In this document: positions 44,077-55,500 of the stretch, in pieces
Position numbering within the stretch: position 1 is the stretch's first letter
How the letters are laid out: every line of letters begins with the position of its first letter
NCBI GenBank assembly: GCA_006386115.1
Contig: VFIW01000033.1
Location: forward strand, 186,001 to 250,000
Origin: Globisporangium splendens
Lineage: Eukaryota; Oomycota; Peronosporomycetes; Pythiales; Pythiaceae
Length of the DNA stretch: 64,000 bases
Direction: 5' to 3'
Program-made: the position numbers and the translations under genes
Notes under the pieces: model-generated
The model's database searches: none
The model's input: the letters and a program-made list of their open reading frames with translations, nothing else
Told to the model about the DNA's origin: nothing

Positions 44077-44254
44077 CTCGATGGCAAATCCACAACTGTC
44101 AGACAAGAAGCTCAACCAACAAGAGAAAGCAGATGCCAATTCATTCTCGCACAATTCTTTCTTCAATTCTTTTTTTGATTTTCAAAAGACGGGAGAAGAG
44201 CGACCTTTTCAATGTCAAAACTAAACCTCGTCAACTTCGTCAAGCTCGCATGCA

Positions 44255-44655
44255 CTAGATGATGTCCATTAAATTGGTGTGCAGGGATTGATTTGGGTTG
44301 TTTATTTCGTAAATGATAATATGGTCCATTTTTCTGGCTTGCCTTTGGCGCGGGTCCTTTGTATTCGCTGCTCCGCCGTTTGGTTTCGCCTTCACCTGTT
44401 CTTTGAGTTTACCGGTTTGTTGTACTGGAATTCCTGTTCTCATTGTAGGCAATGCACTTTTTGTTGGATTTTTTGGGTTGGAGTTGGGTTGTGGGCTTGT
44501 CGAGTTGGTCTCGTCAGGCGTCGCGGGATTCGTGTTCTCGCTCGGCTTGTTTTCCCCACTGGCGTGAGGATTATCTGCTGCGGGTTTAAGTGGCTGTTTC
44601 TGTTTGTCGATACTGTCTGAGACCGACGCTTTCATTTCCGCTGCACTGGTGAAAG
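44255..44655 (-). other. Open Pro/Asn/Ser/Thr-rich frame next to the LINE tail
   Basis: Downstream of the LINE tail the minus-strand frame remains open to a stop at 44255. It is low complexity (for example ENTNPATPDETNSTSPQPNS) and ends in a Lys-rich then hydrophobic stretch. I recognise no domain and see no start codon outside the LINE. It may be a gene fragment or chance. Confidence 0.3.
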
Positions 44656-44659
44656 TGGC

Positions 44660-45275
44660 TAGAGAGAGAGAGGTAATTCTATCCAACATATGATCTTCAT
44701 GCAGTTTGAGAATTCCGGAGTCTCGTTGACACTGCTGACAGTGAGGTGTTTCTGAGTTTTGACGGTGCGGCACCGATATCATTGTCGAGCAGAGCTGCGA
44801 CTTGGGACACAAGAACTTGATCATTTCCCCACCATTCGCCGGTGAGTATCCTCGCACTCTTGGAGTTCATTGCCACGTTGGCGAGAAGATCGGCCATTTT
44901 GTTTTGTTCTCGTATTGTGTGATTCCAGGAGATCCACGCAAAGTTGGCGATGATTTGATTTACCCGAACTGCTAGTGGCTGCAACTTGGTCTGGCGTATC
45001 GAGGCGAACCCGTTCTGGGCTGCGACAATCATTTGGCTATCTCCGAAGACTTCCATCTTGACTTCATCGTGCTGTAGGTAGTGTGCACTGTATGCCAGAC
45101 TATCTTTCAGCGCGCTGTATTCGTACCAATTGTTCGTGACTTCTGGTCCCAAGTACGCATAGCCGCATGCTATGAGTTCCCATCGATTGCTGCGTTCATT
45201 CAGGAAGATGAGTACCCAACTGCTGCCTCCTGGACCCGGGTTGCCGCGTGCACCTCCATCGAAACTATCTATACA
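44660..45275 (-). mobile_element. LINE 3' fragment with RNase H domain
   Basis: On the minus strand a frame begins FDGGARGNPGPGGSSW (the RNase H first Asp), continues through NNWYEYSALKDSLAY and VFGDSQMIVAAQNG (second acidic sites) and HTIREQNKMADLLANVAM, and stops at 44697. The same arrangement is found in the LINE at 62 kb (FDGGSRGNPGPGGTG), but the sequences are diverged, so this is another subfamily. The element ends in a (CT)n tail at 44671-44660. The reverse transcriptase part is absent. Confidence 0.8.
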
Positions 45276-45281
45276 TGATCT

Positions 45282-47163
45282 TTAGTTCTGAAACGCATGG
45301 TGTGGCTCGTTCAATTGAAGCTTTGCAATGAGCACCGCATCGCAAGGACTCGCTTCCGTATCTTCGCCCGTCTGTTCTTGCTTCTCAATACGGACGAACG
45401 AGCAAATGCGAGTCATCAGCGCGGAAGGATTTGTAAATATGTCCGTCGTGAGATCGCGCTCGTCGATTCCAAGCACGAGGCTCAGCTCCTCCCGACGAAC
45501 GTGCAGATCGCACCGCTGACTGGTCCTGGGCTCGTAGCATCTAATCATGGCCGAGCAGTCGTCCTGAAGGTACACCGAGACGAGGATCTGGTCGTTGGTA
45601 ACCGAGCGTGTCGTCTTGAATAGCAGATTGGACTTGGCATGCTTAGCTTGCTTTGGCAGGTTTTCAGCAGGTGTTGGCACAAAGTATTCGGTAAGAAATA
45701 GTCGGCCACTGCTCGCCTCATCCTGGCGCGACTCGATGCCGACATGCTCGGTCAGCAGTGCGGCTAACTGTCGGCGCTTTTCGTGTTTGTGGTTCATTGG
45801 TTTGTCATCATCGTCATCTTCGCTAATGGCATTTTCTTCTTGCTCCAGCAAGTCCGTGCGGTCGCCGACAACATGCACCAAGTCAGCACCATCCGCCAGT
45901 AGCGAGAGCCGAGAGCTCGTCTCATGGACGTACGCGTCGACGCGAAAGAGTAGAGAATCGTGATCGTGTTCTTGATGGTGGAGCCATCTCGTGAAGCCAA
46001 CGTCAAACACCGTCAGGATCACGCGTCCATGGCTACTGATCATCTTCGTCTTCGTCATCACCTTCAAGCCACGTTCCGGCGCTTTGTCAATCAGTTTGCT
46101 CGTGTTGATTGCACGATCGACGTGAAGATGCTCGTTGATCGGAGTCGCCTTTTGCTTTGCGTAGAGACGGTCGCGCTGGAACGCGATCTCCATGTGAAAG
46201 GCTGGTGTTGCGTTCGCTGCAGCGTCAGTGTAAATGGCTGCAAATGGCGCTTCAGCCGCTTGGAACGCATGGCTGTGGATGGTTTTGGCCACTGGTTTCA
46301 AAAGCACCTGCGTCCGCGTTTCCACGATGTGCTGAATCAGTTCGTGCACGGCCGCTGCCTGGATCAAGTTGGCTTTGTCAGGACCCACAACTTCTCGAAG
46401 GTCTTTCCGTCCGTCTATCTGCACCACCGCAGCAGCGCTCGAGCGAGGATGGTAGAAACGGAACGTCAGCACAAACGAGTCTTCCTGCGTGACGCGTTAA
46501 CGAAGGCTGCGACAGATCATGCAGGTGCTCAGCCGCTTGCTCAAACACGTGCTTGATCTTGGCATCGGTCATAGGTCGAGTCTCTCCATGCGCGGTGATC
46601 TTGTCGCCGTCATCGCCATTCATCTAGATGGGCACTCGACTCACTGTCACCACTCTGACTCTGCTCCTCTGCAAGAAACGCCGCGTGCTCGTGCCGTGAT
46701 TCATGCGGGTCATGCGACTTGATCTGTGACACATACGCGCCTCTGGACATCTCCATCATGCTGAGTCTGCGCTGCGTCTCTTCCTCTGGTACCACACGGC
46801 CGTGGGTGTCTCGCGTGAATCGTCCAAAGCGAGCTTCTTCCTGCATGGTAACGTTCTCGGCATCGTGGATCCGCGACATGTCCAGCTCCCCGATCTGCGA
46901 GGGGATCATCAGTGGTGCACTCCCGAGCCGCGACTTGGGTCGTTCAGAAACCGGAGTATTGCTGCCTCGGTATCCATATTTCCCATTCAATGGCAGCAGT
47001 TCCTCACGAAAGCAAGAAAAAAAGCAGAAATTAGAGTTGCATCTCCATATCCACTTCTACGCAATCCCTTTGATTGCGTACCTCTCCTGAACCTAGCGTT
47101 TGTGGTGAATATGTGATCGCCGACGACACTCTCGGCAATGCCACTCCCTACGACAAATCTCAT
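45282..47163 (-). pseudogene. Unrecognised conserved-looking gene with two frame breaks
   Basis: ATG 47163 opens a short exon (MRFVVGSGIAESVVGDHIFT, TNARFRR). An intron with donor GTACGC near 47080 and acceptor near 47020 joins ELLPLNGKYGYRGSNTPVSE and a 120-residue frame. That frame ends at about 46610. A second frame carries DAKIKHVFEQAAEHLHDL. At about 46497 the frame must change again to reach a 395-residue stretch (EDSFVLTFRFYHPRSSAAAV onward) ending at 45282. A GTGAGT donor at about 46650 could start an intron that removes one or both breaks, so this may be a live gene with an intron I cannot place. I recognise no domain; the long part looks globular with several beta-rich segments. Confidence 0.45.
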
Positions 47164-48110
47164 GAGTATTACGTGACCGATATGCATGATGACAACATCA
47201 TAAGAAGAAAGAGTTTACCTGTTTGGTGCTGGCATTATGGCGTAGCTGCGCTTTCTTCTTTGTCGGGGAGGAAGACTTTTTCTTTGCTAAGAGTGCAGGA
47301 AACGCGGTTGATCCAGCATCACTGCTAATTCATAATACAAAGCAACCTCAACTATGTCAGTCCAAAGACGCATTTGCAAGAGGATGGCAGCACGTACGCC
47401 TTGTGTTTGCTTGCAGCCGTGGCCGTCGATCCGTTCACGGTGATTCGCTTCGGAGATGGCACGCTAGAGTTCATGTCGAGCTTATTCTTATCTCTGTAGC
47501 TGCCAATGCATCACCACACCACCGCATCCATTCTCCTCAAGTGAGTCTCCCTAGGATCGGCGAGAGCAGCGGCGCATGCCCACGTTTACTTTCATGGCCA
47601 CTTGCCGCGAGCGTGTATAAATAATAATATGCCGCCTAGTGACGCTTCAGTTCGCCTGATAAGTTTCACATTTGGTGCGCAAAAGGGTGGCGAGTGACTG
47701 GACATCGCATGTGAAAAACAGGTTTCGTCAGTTAAGCAGATCAATGGCAGCGCAGAAACAGCATGCGACCATACATTTATCCTTGCGTCGTCTTTGCCTC
47801 GTGATACCTGACACACACAAAGACAGCAAGGTAGAGGGTGAGAGCGGCTGATAGATACTGGTACTACTAACGCTGTAACACCGGCCACATTCTCAAATAA
47901 TTAATTGCTTTTAAGGGATAATGAAAGAGAGAGCGACTACTCCACCCATACGAGTCTCGTACACAGCTCTACGTCTTCTTTCTTGTTCCGTTCTCTTGGC
48001 TCTGCTTCACCGTCATTGCCGTCATCGACATGCTTTTCTTTCTTTCTTTCTTTTTCGCTATCCACATCAACACGCGCTGATTCCACGACCCCAGAGACGG
48101 CATAAGGCGC
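47164..48110. other. Intergenic interval, no gene seen
   Basis: Nearly 950 bases between the unrecognised gene and PHF5A. It has AT-rich stretches (TATAAATAATAATATG near 47617), a TTTC-rich run near 48038-48058 and small frames without features. It probably holds the promoter of the minus-strand gene and the 3' end of PHF5A. Confidence 0.4.
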
Positions 48111-48443
48111 TCATCGCTTTTTGAACCCGTACTTTTTCCGCTCGTAGAAGAGATCGGTCTTGGAGCTGCCGAGGTTCACGATCTTCGGGCATCCGTCGCG
48201 GTCCTTCTCGAGCTGCGTGCACTCGCGACAGTAGTACGCGTCCGAGATGCCGGGTCCGCCGCAGATCACGCAGCGACCCTGGTACGAGCCGTAGTTGCAC
48301 TCGTCGCAGATGTGCACGAGCGTGCACGGGCGCACGTACGAGTCGCAGATCACGCACTTGCCGTCGTCCTTCTCGCACAGGCGGCCGATCGCCACGCCCG
48401 GCTGCTTGCGGCACATCACCAGGTCTGGGTGGTGCTTCGCCAT
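48111..48443 (-). CDS. PHF5A: PHF5A/Rds3, SF3b complex subunit
   Basis: The start at ATG 48443 gives exactly 110 residues, the family's invariant length. The sequence begins [20 protein letters not shown] and holds the CxxC zinc-knot series ([58 protein letters not shown]). It is a core of the SF3b particle of U2 snRNP that recognises the intron branch point. An upstream in-frame extension exists but lacks conservation. A single exon, no breaks. Confidence 0.97.
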   Translation of the reverse strand: MAKHHPDLVMCRKQPGVAIGRLCEKDDGKCVICDSYVRPCTLVHICDECNYGSYQGRCVICGGPGISDAYYCRECTQLEKDRDGCPKIVNLGSSKTDLFYERKKYGFKKR

Positions 48444-49061
48444 CGTTTCCTCTTTGTATCGGAAGACAAATGGTTGCCGCAAAATGTGCGGGCTTCGACA
48501 AATACAGTGATCCTATTGGATAAAATCTTCATAAATAAGTGGTTCTATTGGATGAATTTCTGGTTTTGGCGAGAATTTGAGGAAAGGTCGTCTGAAGGTC
48601 GCGCGAATGCCGAGTAGAAGGGGGTGAAGGTTGGCACACAAGGAACTTCCTATCATCAAAAAGGAAAGACTCGATGGCTCTTGGCGCTGCAGTCACGTCG
48701 TGTATGAAGCGCCTGATGAGCCGATGGCGAAGCGGTGCAAGCGCGTATTAATAATGTATGCGTACATGTGTCTCGCAGTCATTTAATAGCGTAACTCCTT
48801 TGTGCACGAATTGACCCCATCAAGAGTGAACTTCTAGGGCAAAACGCTGCGTTCGCGCGCGCATTTTTGAGATTCAAACGGAACGTCGTGCATTATGATT
48901 GGCTAAATCTGGTCTGTTTCAAAATGATGATGTTACTGTTTAAAACACTCATGCACATCGCCTTGCCCGCGAGTCTCCAGTTTCCCATCTCTTCGAATTC
49001 CAAAGAGGCGGGATGACGTACCGTTTCGACGGAGATCGGAGCGACAAGGGGGGGAGAAAGG
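48444..49061. other. Divergent promoter interval between PHF5A and the HMG-box gene
   Basis: These 600 bases separate two genes transcribed away from each other and should hold both promoters. Apart from the TATA box listed separately I see no strong motif and no gene. Confidence 0.4.
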
Positions 49062-49069
49062 TATAAAAA
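49062..49069 (+). promoter_or_regulatory. TATA box of the two-HMG-box gene
   Basis: TATAAAAA lies about 40 bases before an initiator-like TCATTCTCCGTTTTG (49107-) and 147 bases before the ATG. TATA boxes are uncommon in oomycete promoters, so a TATA plus Inr pair here suggests a strong promoter. Confidence 0.55.
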
Positions 49070-49208
49070 CGCCGATTTACGTTTCTGTATGGTATACTTT
49101 ATCCCTCATTCTCCGTTTTGCTCCCTGGTTGAGTATACGCATAGAAAAGCAGAGTCAAACGCGAGGTTTGAGGTTTTTGCCGCTGGAAGAGCCACCTGCC
49201 TGATCCCG

Positions 49209-49889
49209 ATGGAACCACTTGCTGCGACGTCGGAAGGCGCTGCGTGGGTGCCGCTGAGCAAGGATGGCAAGAAGCGCAAGCGCCTGCAGAAGAAGGCTCC
49301 CGGCGCGCCCAAGCGTGGCAAGTCGCCCTACATCCTCTTCTCCATGGACAAGCGCGAGGACATCAAGGCCACGATGCCCGAGAACGCCAAGGTGACGGAC
49401 GTGATGCGCGCCATCGCCGACGCCTGGGCCAAGATGTCGGACGACGACAAGCAGCCGTGGAAGGCGGCCGCCGAAGCCGACAAGCAGCGCTACGAGGAGG
49501 AGATGGCGTCCTACGACGGTCCGCTGCGCGTGCCCAACAAGCGCGCCAAGAAACACCCGGACGCACCGAAGCGCGCGTCGTCGGCGTTCCTGTTTTACAG
49601 CCAAGTGATGCGACCTCGCATTAAAGCGGAACACCAGGATATGAAGAACACGGAGATCTCGAAACAACTCGGTGAAGCGTGGAGCAAAGCGACGGATGAA
49701 CAGAAGGCTCCGTTTGTGGAGAAGGAGAAACTGGACCGTGCACGTTACAAGCGCGAGATGGAGGAGTGGAACAGCAACAAGATCGAGCGCGAGTTCCACG
49801 AGTCGCAACAGCAGTACACTAATTATAGCGCCATGACGGGCTTTGACCAGATCGGATACTCCAGCTCCTACTCGACGACGGAAGTGTAA
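49209..49889 (+). CDS. Protein with two HMG boxes
   Basis: The ATG at 49209 gives 226 residues; the open frame upstream is not domain-like. HMG box 1 (about residues 32-102: APKRGKSPYILFSMDKREDI to WKAAAEADKQRYEEEMASY) and box 2 (about 115-185: APKRASSAFLFYSQVMRPRI to FVEKEKLDRARYKREMEEW) both have the expected Pro/Lys start and aromatic core. The C-terminal 30 residues are Gln/Tyr/Ser-rich, with no acidic tail. It should bend chromatin DNA in the nucleus. As the FACT subunit at 13096 lacks its HMG box, this protein could act as a separate Nhp6-like partner; that is inference. Confidence 0.93.
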   Translation: MEPLAATSEGAAWVPLSKDGKKRKRLQKKAPGAPKRGKSPYILFSMDKREDIKATMPENAKVTDVMRAIADAWAKMSDDDKQPWKAAAEADKQRYEEEMASYDGPLRVPNKRAKKHPDAPKRASSAFLFYSQVMRPRIKAEHQDMKNTEISKQLGEAWSKATDEQKAPFVEKEKLDRARYKREMEEWNSNKIEREFHESQQQYTNYSAMTGFDQIGYSSSYSTTEV

Positions 49890-50204
49890 GAACTGGCAGC
49901 AGTGGTTGTCAGTGGCACCTGCGCTCGACTTCTGATTATGGAGACGTAAGGAGGAGGCTGTTTATTAAGGAGCGTATGACCAATTTAATCGTTTTTATAT
50001 ACAGCGTGACGTGTGCATTCTTTTCTTTTGTCGTGTGTCAATGCACACTACGATATATACCAACGTGGCGTTTGATGATTCTCCATTTCAGCATGACATA
50101 TTCCATTTTTTTCTTTCGCATTAGTTGACGTTTCTGTGCGCGGAGATTAAAACAATTGCGCGGCTCACACCACCGACTCAAAGGACAACTTTCACAATGC
50201 CGCT

Positions 50205-51446
50205 TTACGCAGACGACAGCGCGTCGACACCAGGGAGCACCTTGCCCTCGAGCAACTCGAGACTGGCGCCGCCGCCCGTGCTCACGTGGCTCACCTTGTC
50301 CTCGGTGTTGAACTTGACGCAGCACGTCGCAGTGTCACCACCGCCGATGATCGTGGTCGCACCGGTCGTCGTGGCCTTCACCACGGCGTCCATGACGGTC
50401 TTGGTGCCGTTCGCGAACGCGTCGAACTCGAACACGCCCATGGGACCATTCCAGACGACCGTCTTGGCGGCCAAGATCGCGTTCGCAAACTCTTCCTGCG
50501 ACTTTGGACCGACGTCCAAGCCCAACCAGCCGGCAGGAATGCCCTCTTCCTGGGTCACGACCTTCGTGTTGGCGTCCGCGGCAAACTTGTCGGCGATCAC
50601 AAAGTCCGTTGGCAAGTGCAGCTTGACGTTCTTCTCCTTGGCCTTTTCCACAATCGCCTCGACGATCTTGGCGCCTTCCTCGTCGTACAACGAGCTGCCG
50701 ATCTCCATCTTGTTGATCACCTTCTTGAACGTGAACGCCATGCCGCCGCCAATAACCATCTCGTCGACCTTGTCGAGCATGTTCATGATCAATTGGATCT
50801 TGTCGGCGACCTTGGCACCACCGAGGATCGACACGAATGGACGCTCTGGGGACTCCAACGCCCTGGCAAAGTACACCAGTTCCTTGTCGAGGAGGAAGCC
50901 AGCAGCCTTGACTGGGAGGTCCACACCGACCATAGAACTGTGCGCACGGTGAGCCGTACCGAACGCGTCGTTCACGTACACATCACCGAGCTTGCTGAGG
51001 CTGGCGCGGAACTTCTGCACGTCCTCTTTGGAGGCGACGACCTTGTTGCCGGCGGCGTCCTTCCCCTTGCCTTCTTCCTCAACGTGGAAGCGCAGGTTCT
51101 CGAGCAGGATCACGGATCCTTCTTGCGGGTCGGCGCACGCAGCTTCAACCTCAGCGCCAACACAGTCCTTCAAGAATGTGACCGGGCGCTGGAGCTTCTC
51201 CGTCAACACATCGACAACCGGCGCCATCGAGTACTTGGCGATGACGCTGCCGTCGGGGCGACCCAAGTGCGACATGAGCACGACCGACTTGGCGCCCTGC
51301 TCGAGCGCGTACTGGATCGTCGGCAGCGCCGCATCGATGCGCTGCGTGTTGGAGATCGCGCCGTTGGCGAACGGCACGTTGAAGTCGACGCGGATGAGCA
51401 CGCGTTTCCCCTTGAGGGCGACGTTCTTGATGCTCAGCTTGGCCAT
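50205..51446 (-). CDS. PGK: Phosphoglycerate kinase
   Basis: Starts at ATG 51446 and has 413 residues in one exon. It contains RVDFNVPF, the basic-patch segment [23 protein letters not shown], the hinge-region [24 protein letters not shown], and the nucleotide site WNGPMGVFE and GGGDTATC, with [13 protein letters not shown] at the end. It makes ATP and 3-phosphoglycerate in glycolysis. No organelle presequence is seen from this start, so the enzyme is probably cytosolic. The frame is open upstream into the leader, but that part contains the initiator. Confidence 0.97.
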   Translation of the reverse strand: MAKLSIKNVALKGKRVLIRVDFNVPFANGAISNTQRIDAALPTIQYALEQGAKSVVLMSHLGRPDGSVIAKYSMAPVVDVLTEKLQRPVTFLKDCVGAEVEAACADPQEGSVILLENLRFHVEEEGKGKDAAGNKVVASKEDVQKFRASLSKLGDVYVNDAFGTAHRAHSSMVGVDLPVKAAGFLLDKELVYFARALESPERPFVSILGGAKVADKIQLIMNMLDKVDEMVIGGGMAFTFKKVINKMEIGSSLYDEEGAKIVEAIVEKAKEKNVKLHLPTDFVIADKFAADANTKVVTQEEGIPAGWLGLDVGPKSQEEFANAILAAKTVVWNGPMGVFEFDAFANGTKTVMDAVVKATTTGATTIIGGGDTATCCVKFNTEDKVSHVSTGGGASLELLEGKVLPGVDALSSA

Positions 51447-51508
51447 CTTTACAGAGACAAGATAGAGAGAAAGGAAGGAAGGAGGGAGAGGTTCTGTGCG
51501 CTTTTTCA

Positions 51509-51515
51509 GAAATGA
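51509..51515 (-). promoter_or_regulatory. Initiator of the phosphoglycerate kinase gene
   Basis: On the minus strand this reads TCATTTC within AGCGCTCATTTCTGAAAAAG, matching the oomycete TCATTYY initiator. It is about 65 bases before the ATG. Confidence 0.55.
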
Positions 51516-51880
51516 GCGCTGTCCGTGGGTGTTTGGGAGCCAAAGGGGCGGGAAGTTGCAGAAACATAGTGGCCAGTGACACGACGCAGTCAGCAGGCGC
51601 ATTTCCCTACGTCACGCACTCCCCATGCAGCAAAACAGGTGCGCGTATCTTAGGCAAATGAGGGCAGATCTTGCCGATATTAGTGTGGGTCACATGGTGT
51701 CGTCATCTCCCGGTATGATGATCATGATACCGGTATTGAATGGTATGTTTGTGCTGTTTTCTTTTTTGGGATCAGCCGGCTCGGTTTCGTTCGGTTCGGT
51801 TCCACTCGATCGTCGGGTCGAGAGGGGAGGGGGGAAGGACATGGACCGGACCGGCCAGTCCGCCCTCTGGATGCTGCACT

Positions 51881-52290
51881 GTGTACGGTGCACCAAAACA
51901 ACCCTCAACAGGAATACTCTTAAAAACGCATACCTTCAATAGCTCATTTGTGAAAAATACAAAAACTAGTGTATGTTTGACCATTGACCCTTTGACAACA
52001 CACATATTAGTCACATGCAGTGAGTTTATGATATGTTGCTGCCTAAAACCTCTTGTGTACGGTGCATCGTAACGTTTCCCGACAGCATCCCTCTCAAACT
52101 TGCATACCTTGGATATCCTGTCTTTGAGCATAGCACACAACAAGCACTAAAGAACCATTGCACAGCCTTTTATGCTCCGTCTACCTTCAAAACGAAGTCT
52201 GTTGCATAACGCTCGCTATACCGAGACCCTTGTGTACAGTGTGCGTTCTTGACCCTCGTATTACTCGAATCAAGAGAGAGCGGCGCGTGT
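51881..52290 (+). repeat. Eroded tandem repeat with a period of about 175 bases
   Basis: GTGTACGGTGCA (51881), GTGTACGGTGCA (52055) and GTGTACAGTGTG (52232) recur at 174 and 177 bases. In the first two units a second block, GCATACCTT (51928 and 52102), recurs in the same register. The remaining bases are diverged. It lies upstream of the myosin gene. Confidence 0.55.
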
Positions 52291-52502
52291 CGCCAATTTG
52301 AAGCTGGAGTGGCCGTGTTTTGTGTCGAACGTCATCCTCTGTCTTTCCCCCTCGATCTAGGGGAGCGCACGCCCAGACTGAGCCAAATTTTTCGAAGGGA
52401 AGAGTCAGTCAGTTGAGAAAACGTCGTCCACCCCGCACCCGCAGAGAGAAAGAAACCTCCAAGCGCGCGCATTCACTCAGTCAATAGGAGGACGAAACGA
52501 AG

Positions 52503-55500
52503 ATGGCGGCGAACGGGAAGCCGCGCGTGGCCATCGCGCCGTCGAGCGCGCTGCCGACGTACGACCGGTTCACGCCCAAGCGTGCGGGTCCCGTGGACCC
52601 ATCGAGTCTGAGCATCACGCAGCGACTCGTGCTCGAGAACAAGAAGCGCGTGCAGAACAGCCTGCGCCGCCGCAGCACGATGGAGGTCGTCAAGGCGCTC
52701 GCGCAGGCACCCGTCGAGATCGGCTCGCAGATCTGGATCCCCGACCCAGAACGCGTCTGGCGCATCGTCGAAGTCGTGCACTACGAGACTGACGACGAGA
52801 AGGGCATGGTGCTCACGGTGAACGGCAAGTTTGGCCAGGAAACGCTCGATCTCCGCGATATTGGCGATCTGTACAAGGTGAACCCACGTGTCGTCGATGA
52901 TATGACCGGTCTGTACTACATCCACGAAGCCGGTATCTTGGAAAACCTGTACGCGCGGTCGAAGCCTGACAACTTGCGTCCGTACACGCTCATGGCGAAT
53001 GTGCTCATCGCGGTGAACCCGCTCGTGCGCGTCGTCGAGCCGAAGGTGCAAGATTACATCAAGACCCAGATGGGCGACCGTCCACCGCACCCGTACGCTA
53101 TCGCTGAAGTGGCTTTCCAGCAAATGGCACTGCGAACGCCTGCACACTGCCAGTCGATTGTGATTTCAGGTGAGTCTGGTGCCGGTAAGACGGAAACGTC
53201 GAAGATTGTGCTGCGTTACTTGACATCGCGTGAACACTTGGCGACGAAGACGAAGGGAGCTGCCGTGGCGGACTCGCAACAGCTCGCAATCGAGCTCGAC
53301 AAGCGACTTTGGGATACGAACCCTATCTTGGAAGCATTCGGTAACGCGAAGACGCTCCGTAACCACAACTCGTCTCGTTTCGGTAAGTTCATGAAGCTGC
53401 AGTTCAAACCAGAGACGAACACGCTTTTCGGTGCGTTCATTGAAACGTATTTGCTCGAGAAGTTCCGTGTCGTCGCGCAAATCCCGGGCGAACGCAACTT
53501 CCACATCTTTTACTTCTTGCTTTCTGGTGCGAACGATGCGTTGGCTGCCGAGTTGAAGTTGGAGACGGCGGAAAAGTTCAACTACCTCAACCAAAGTGGG
53601 TGCTTCACGGATCCCAACGTGGACGATGAGCTCCTCTTTGATGAAGTCGTGAGCGCTTTGGGTACGGTCGGCATTGATGCGCCGTTGCAGAAGGAAGTGT
53701 GGAAGATCCTTGCGGGTCTCTTGCACCTCGGTAACATTCGTTTGAAAGACAAGGAAACAGCGGAAGGCGACGTTGGTGAAGTTGCGAAGGATGCGGAGAA
53801 GTATCTGGAAGCTTGTGCATCGCTCCTCGGCGTGGACAGCGCCAAGCTGACTCGTGTGATCACGGAACGCGAGATCTCGACGCGTGATGAAACCTTTACG
53901 ATCCGCCGATCAGCGAAAGAAGGTGGCTACGTGCGTGACGCCATCGCCAAGTCGGTGTACAACCTCTTGTTCAAGTGGATTGTGGACAAGATCAACAAGT
54001 CGCTTGGTCATGGTGACAGCTCGCTGCCATTCATCGGTGTGCTCGATATTTTCGGTTTCGAGTCGTTCGAAGTCAACGATTTTGAGCAATTGTTGATCAA
54101 CTTTGCGAATGAAGCGCTGCAAGCGACGTTCAACCAGCAAGTGTTCATTGCCGAACAAGAGTTGTTTGCGCAAGAAGGCATCGACGTCGGCAAGATCATC
54201 TGGCCTGACAACCGTGAGTGTATCGACCTTATTTCTATGAAGCCAAACGGTATTTTGCCTCTTCTTGACCAGGAAGCGAAGACCCCAAAGCCTACGGACG
54301 AGAAGTGGAATGCCGTGCTTCACAAGACCCACGGCACGCACCCTCACTTCCTTGCTCCTCATGAAAAGGACAAGAAGTTTGTGTTCATCGTCAAGCACTT
54401 TGCTACGCGTGTGCCATACACGATTGGCAACTTTATTGACAAGAACAATGATACCATTCCAAAGGATTTGGAAGACTTCGTGATGTCGAGCCAATCGGAG
54501 CTGGTGAAACAGTTGTTCACGGCGAAGACGGAAGTCGAGTTGCTGAACGGTCCTTCGAGCCAAACGAAATTGTCGAAGCAGAGTGTGTCCGCCAAGTTCT
54601 GTGACCAAATGCAAGAACTCGTGGACACTTTGAACGCGACGCGTTGCAACTTTATTCGTTGTATCAAGCCGAACCCAACGATGACTCCAGGTGTGTTCGA
54701 CCATGGCTACGTCGTGGATCAACTGCGATGCACGGGTATGCTTGCGACGTGCGAGCTGCTCAAGGTCGGTCTGCCAACGCGTGTGTCGTACGAAGAAATC
54801 TGCCGCATCTACAAGCCAGTGTTGCCGCCATCGGTCGGACCAATGTTCAACCAGTACAACGACCGCACGTTCACGGAAGCCGTGTTGTGGTCGTTCCGCG
54901 TGGACCCAGATGCGTACCGACTCGGTCGCACGAAGGTTTTCTTCAAGACTGGTAAGATTGCGCTTTTGGATGCGTTGTTGAAGGTGGACATGAAGAAGAT
55001 GGGTCCATGGATTGTGGCTCGTTTGCGCAAGTGGCTCGCTCGCCGACGTTGGCGTTACGCTGCAGCGAAGATTATCGCGCAGCGCACGTTCTTGTGGTTG
55101 TACGAGGAGACGAAGAAGCGCAAGGCTGCCATTTTGAAAATGCAGGCTGTGATGCGCATGTTCGCCGTCCGCAAGCAGTTTATTCGTAACCGAAATGCTC
55201 ACCGCAACGCAATGCGTCGTAAGGCGCTCGCGAGAAAGCGCTTCAAGGGTGCTGTGTGCGCAATTATCGCTTCGAATGCGTTCAAGGCTCTCTTGGCACA
55301 AACGCGTTTGCGCCGAGCTGCGGAATTCGCGAAGCAAAATGCTGCCGCCGTGTCGATTCAAGCTATTGTGCGAGGTCGACTCGGACGAAAGAAGGCTGAC
55401 AAGCGTCGTCAACAGATTGAAGAAGCAAAGTTGCGCAAGCGTCTCCAAGAAGAAGCTGCTGCCGCTGAGCTCGAGAAGAAGAAGAGCGCGGCTAAGCGTT

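Noticed and set aside
50286..51515. 409-codon plus-strand frame opposite phosphoglycerate kinase
   Set aside because: Antisense shadow of a highly biased gene.
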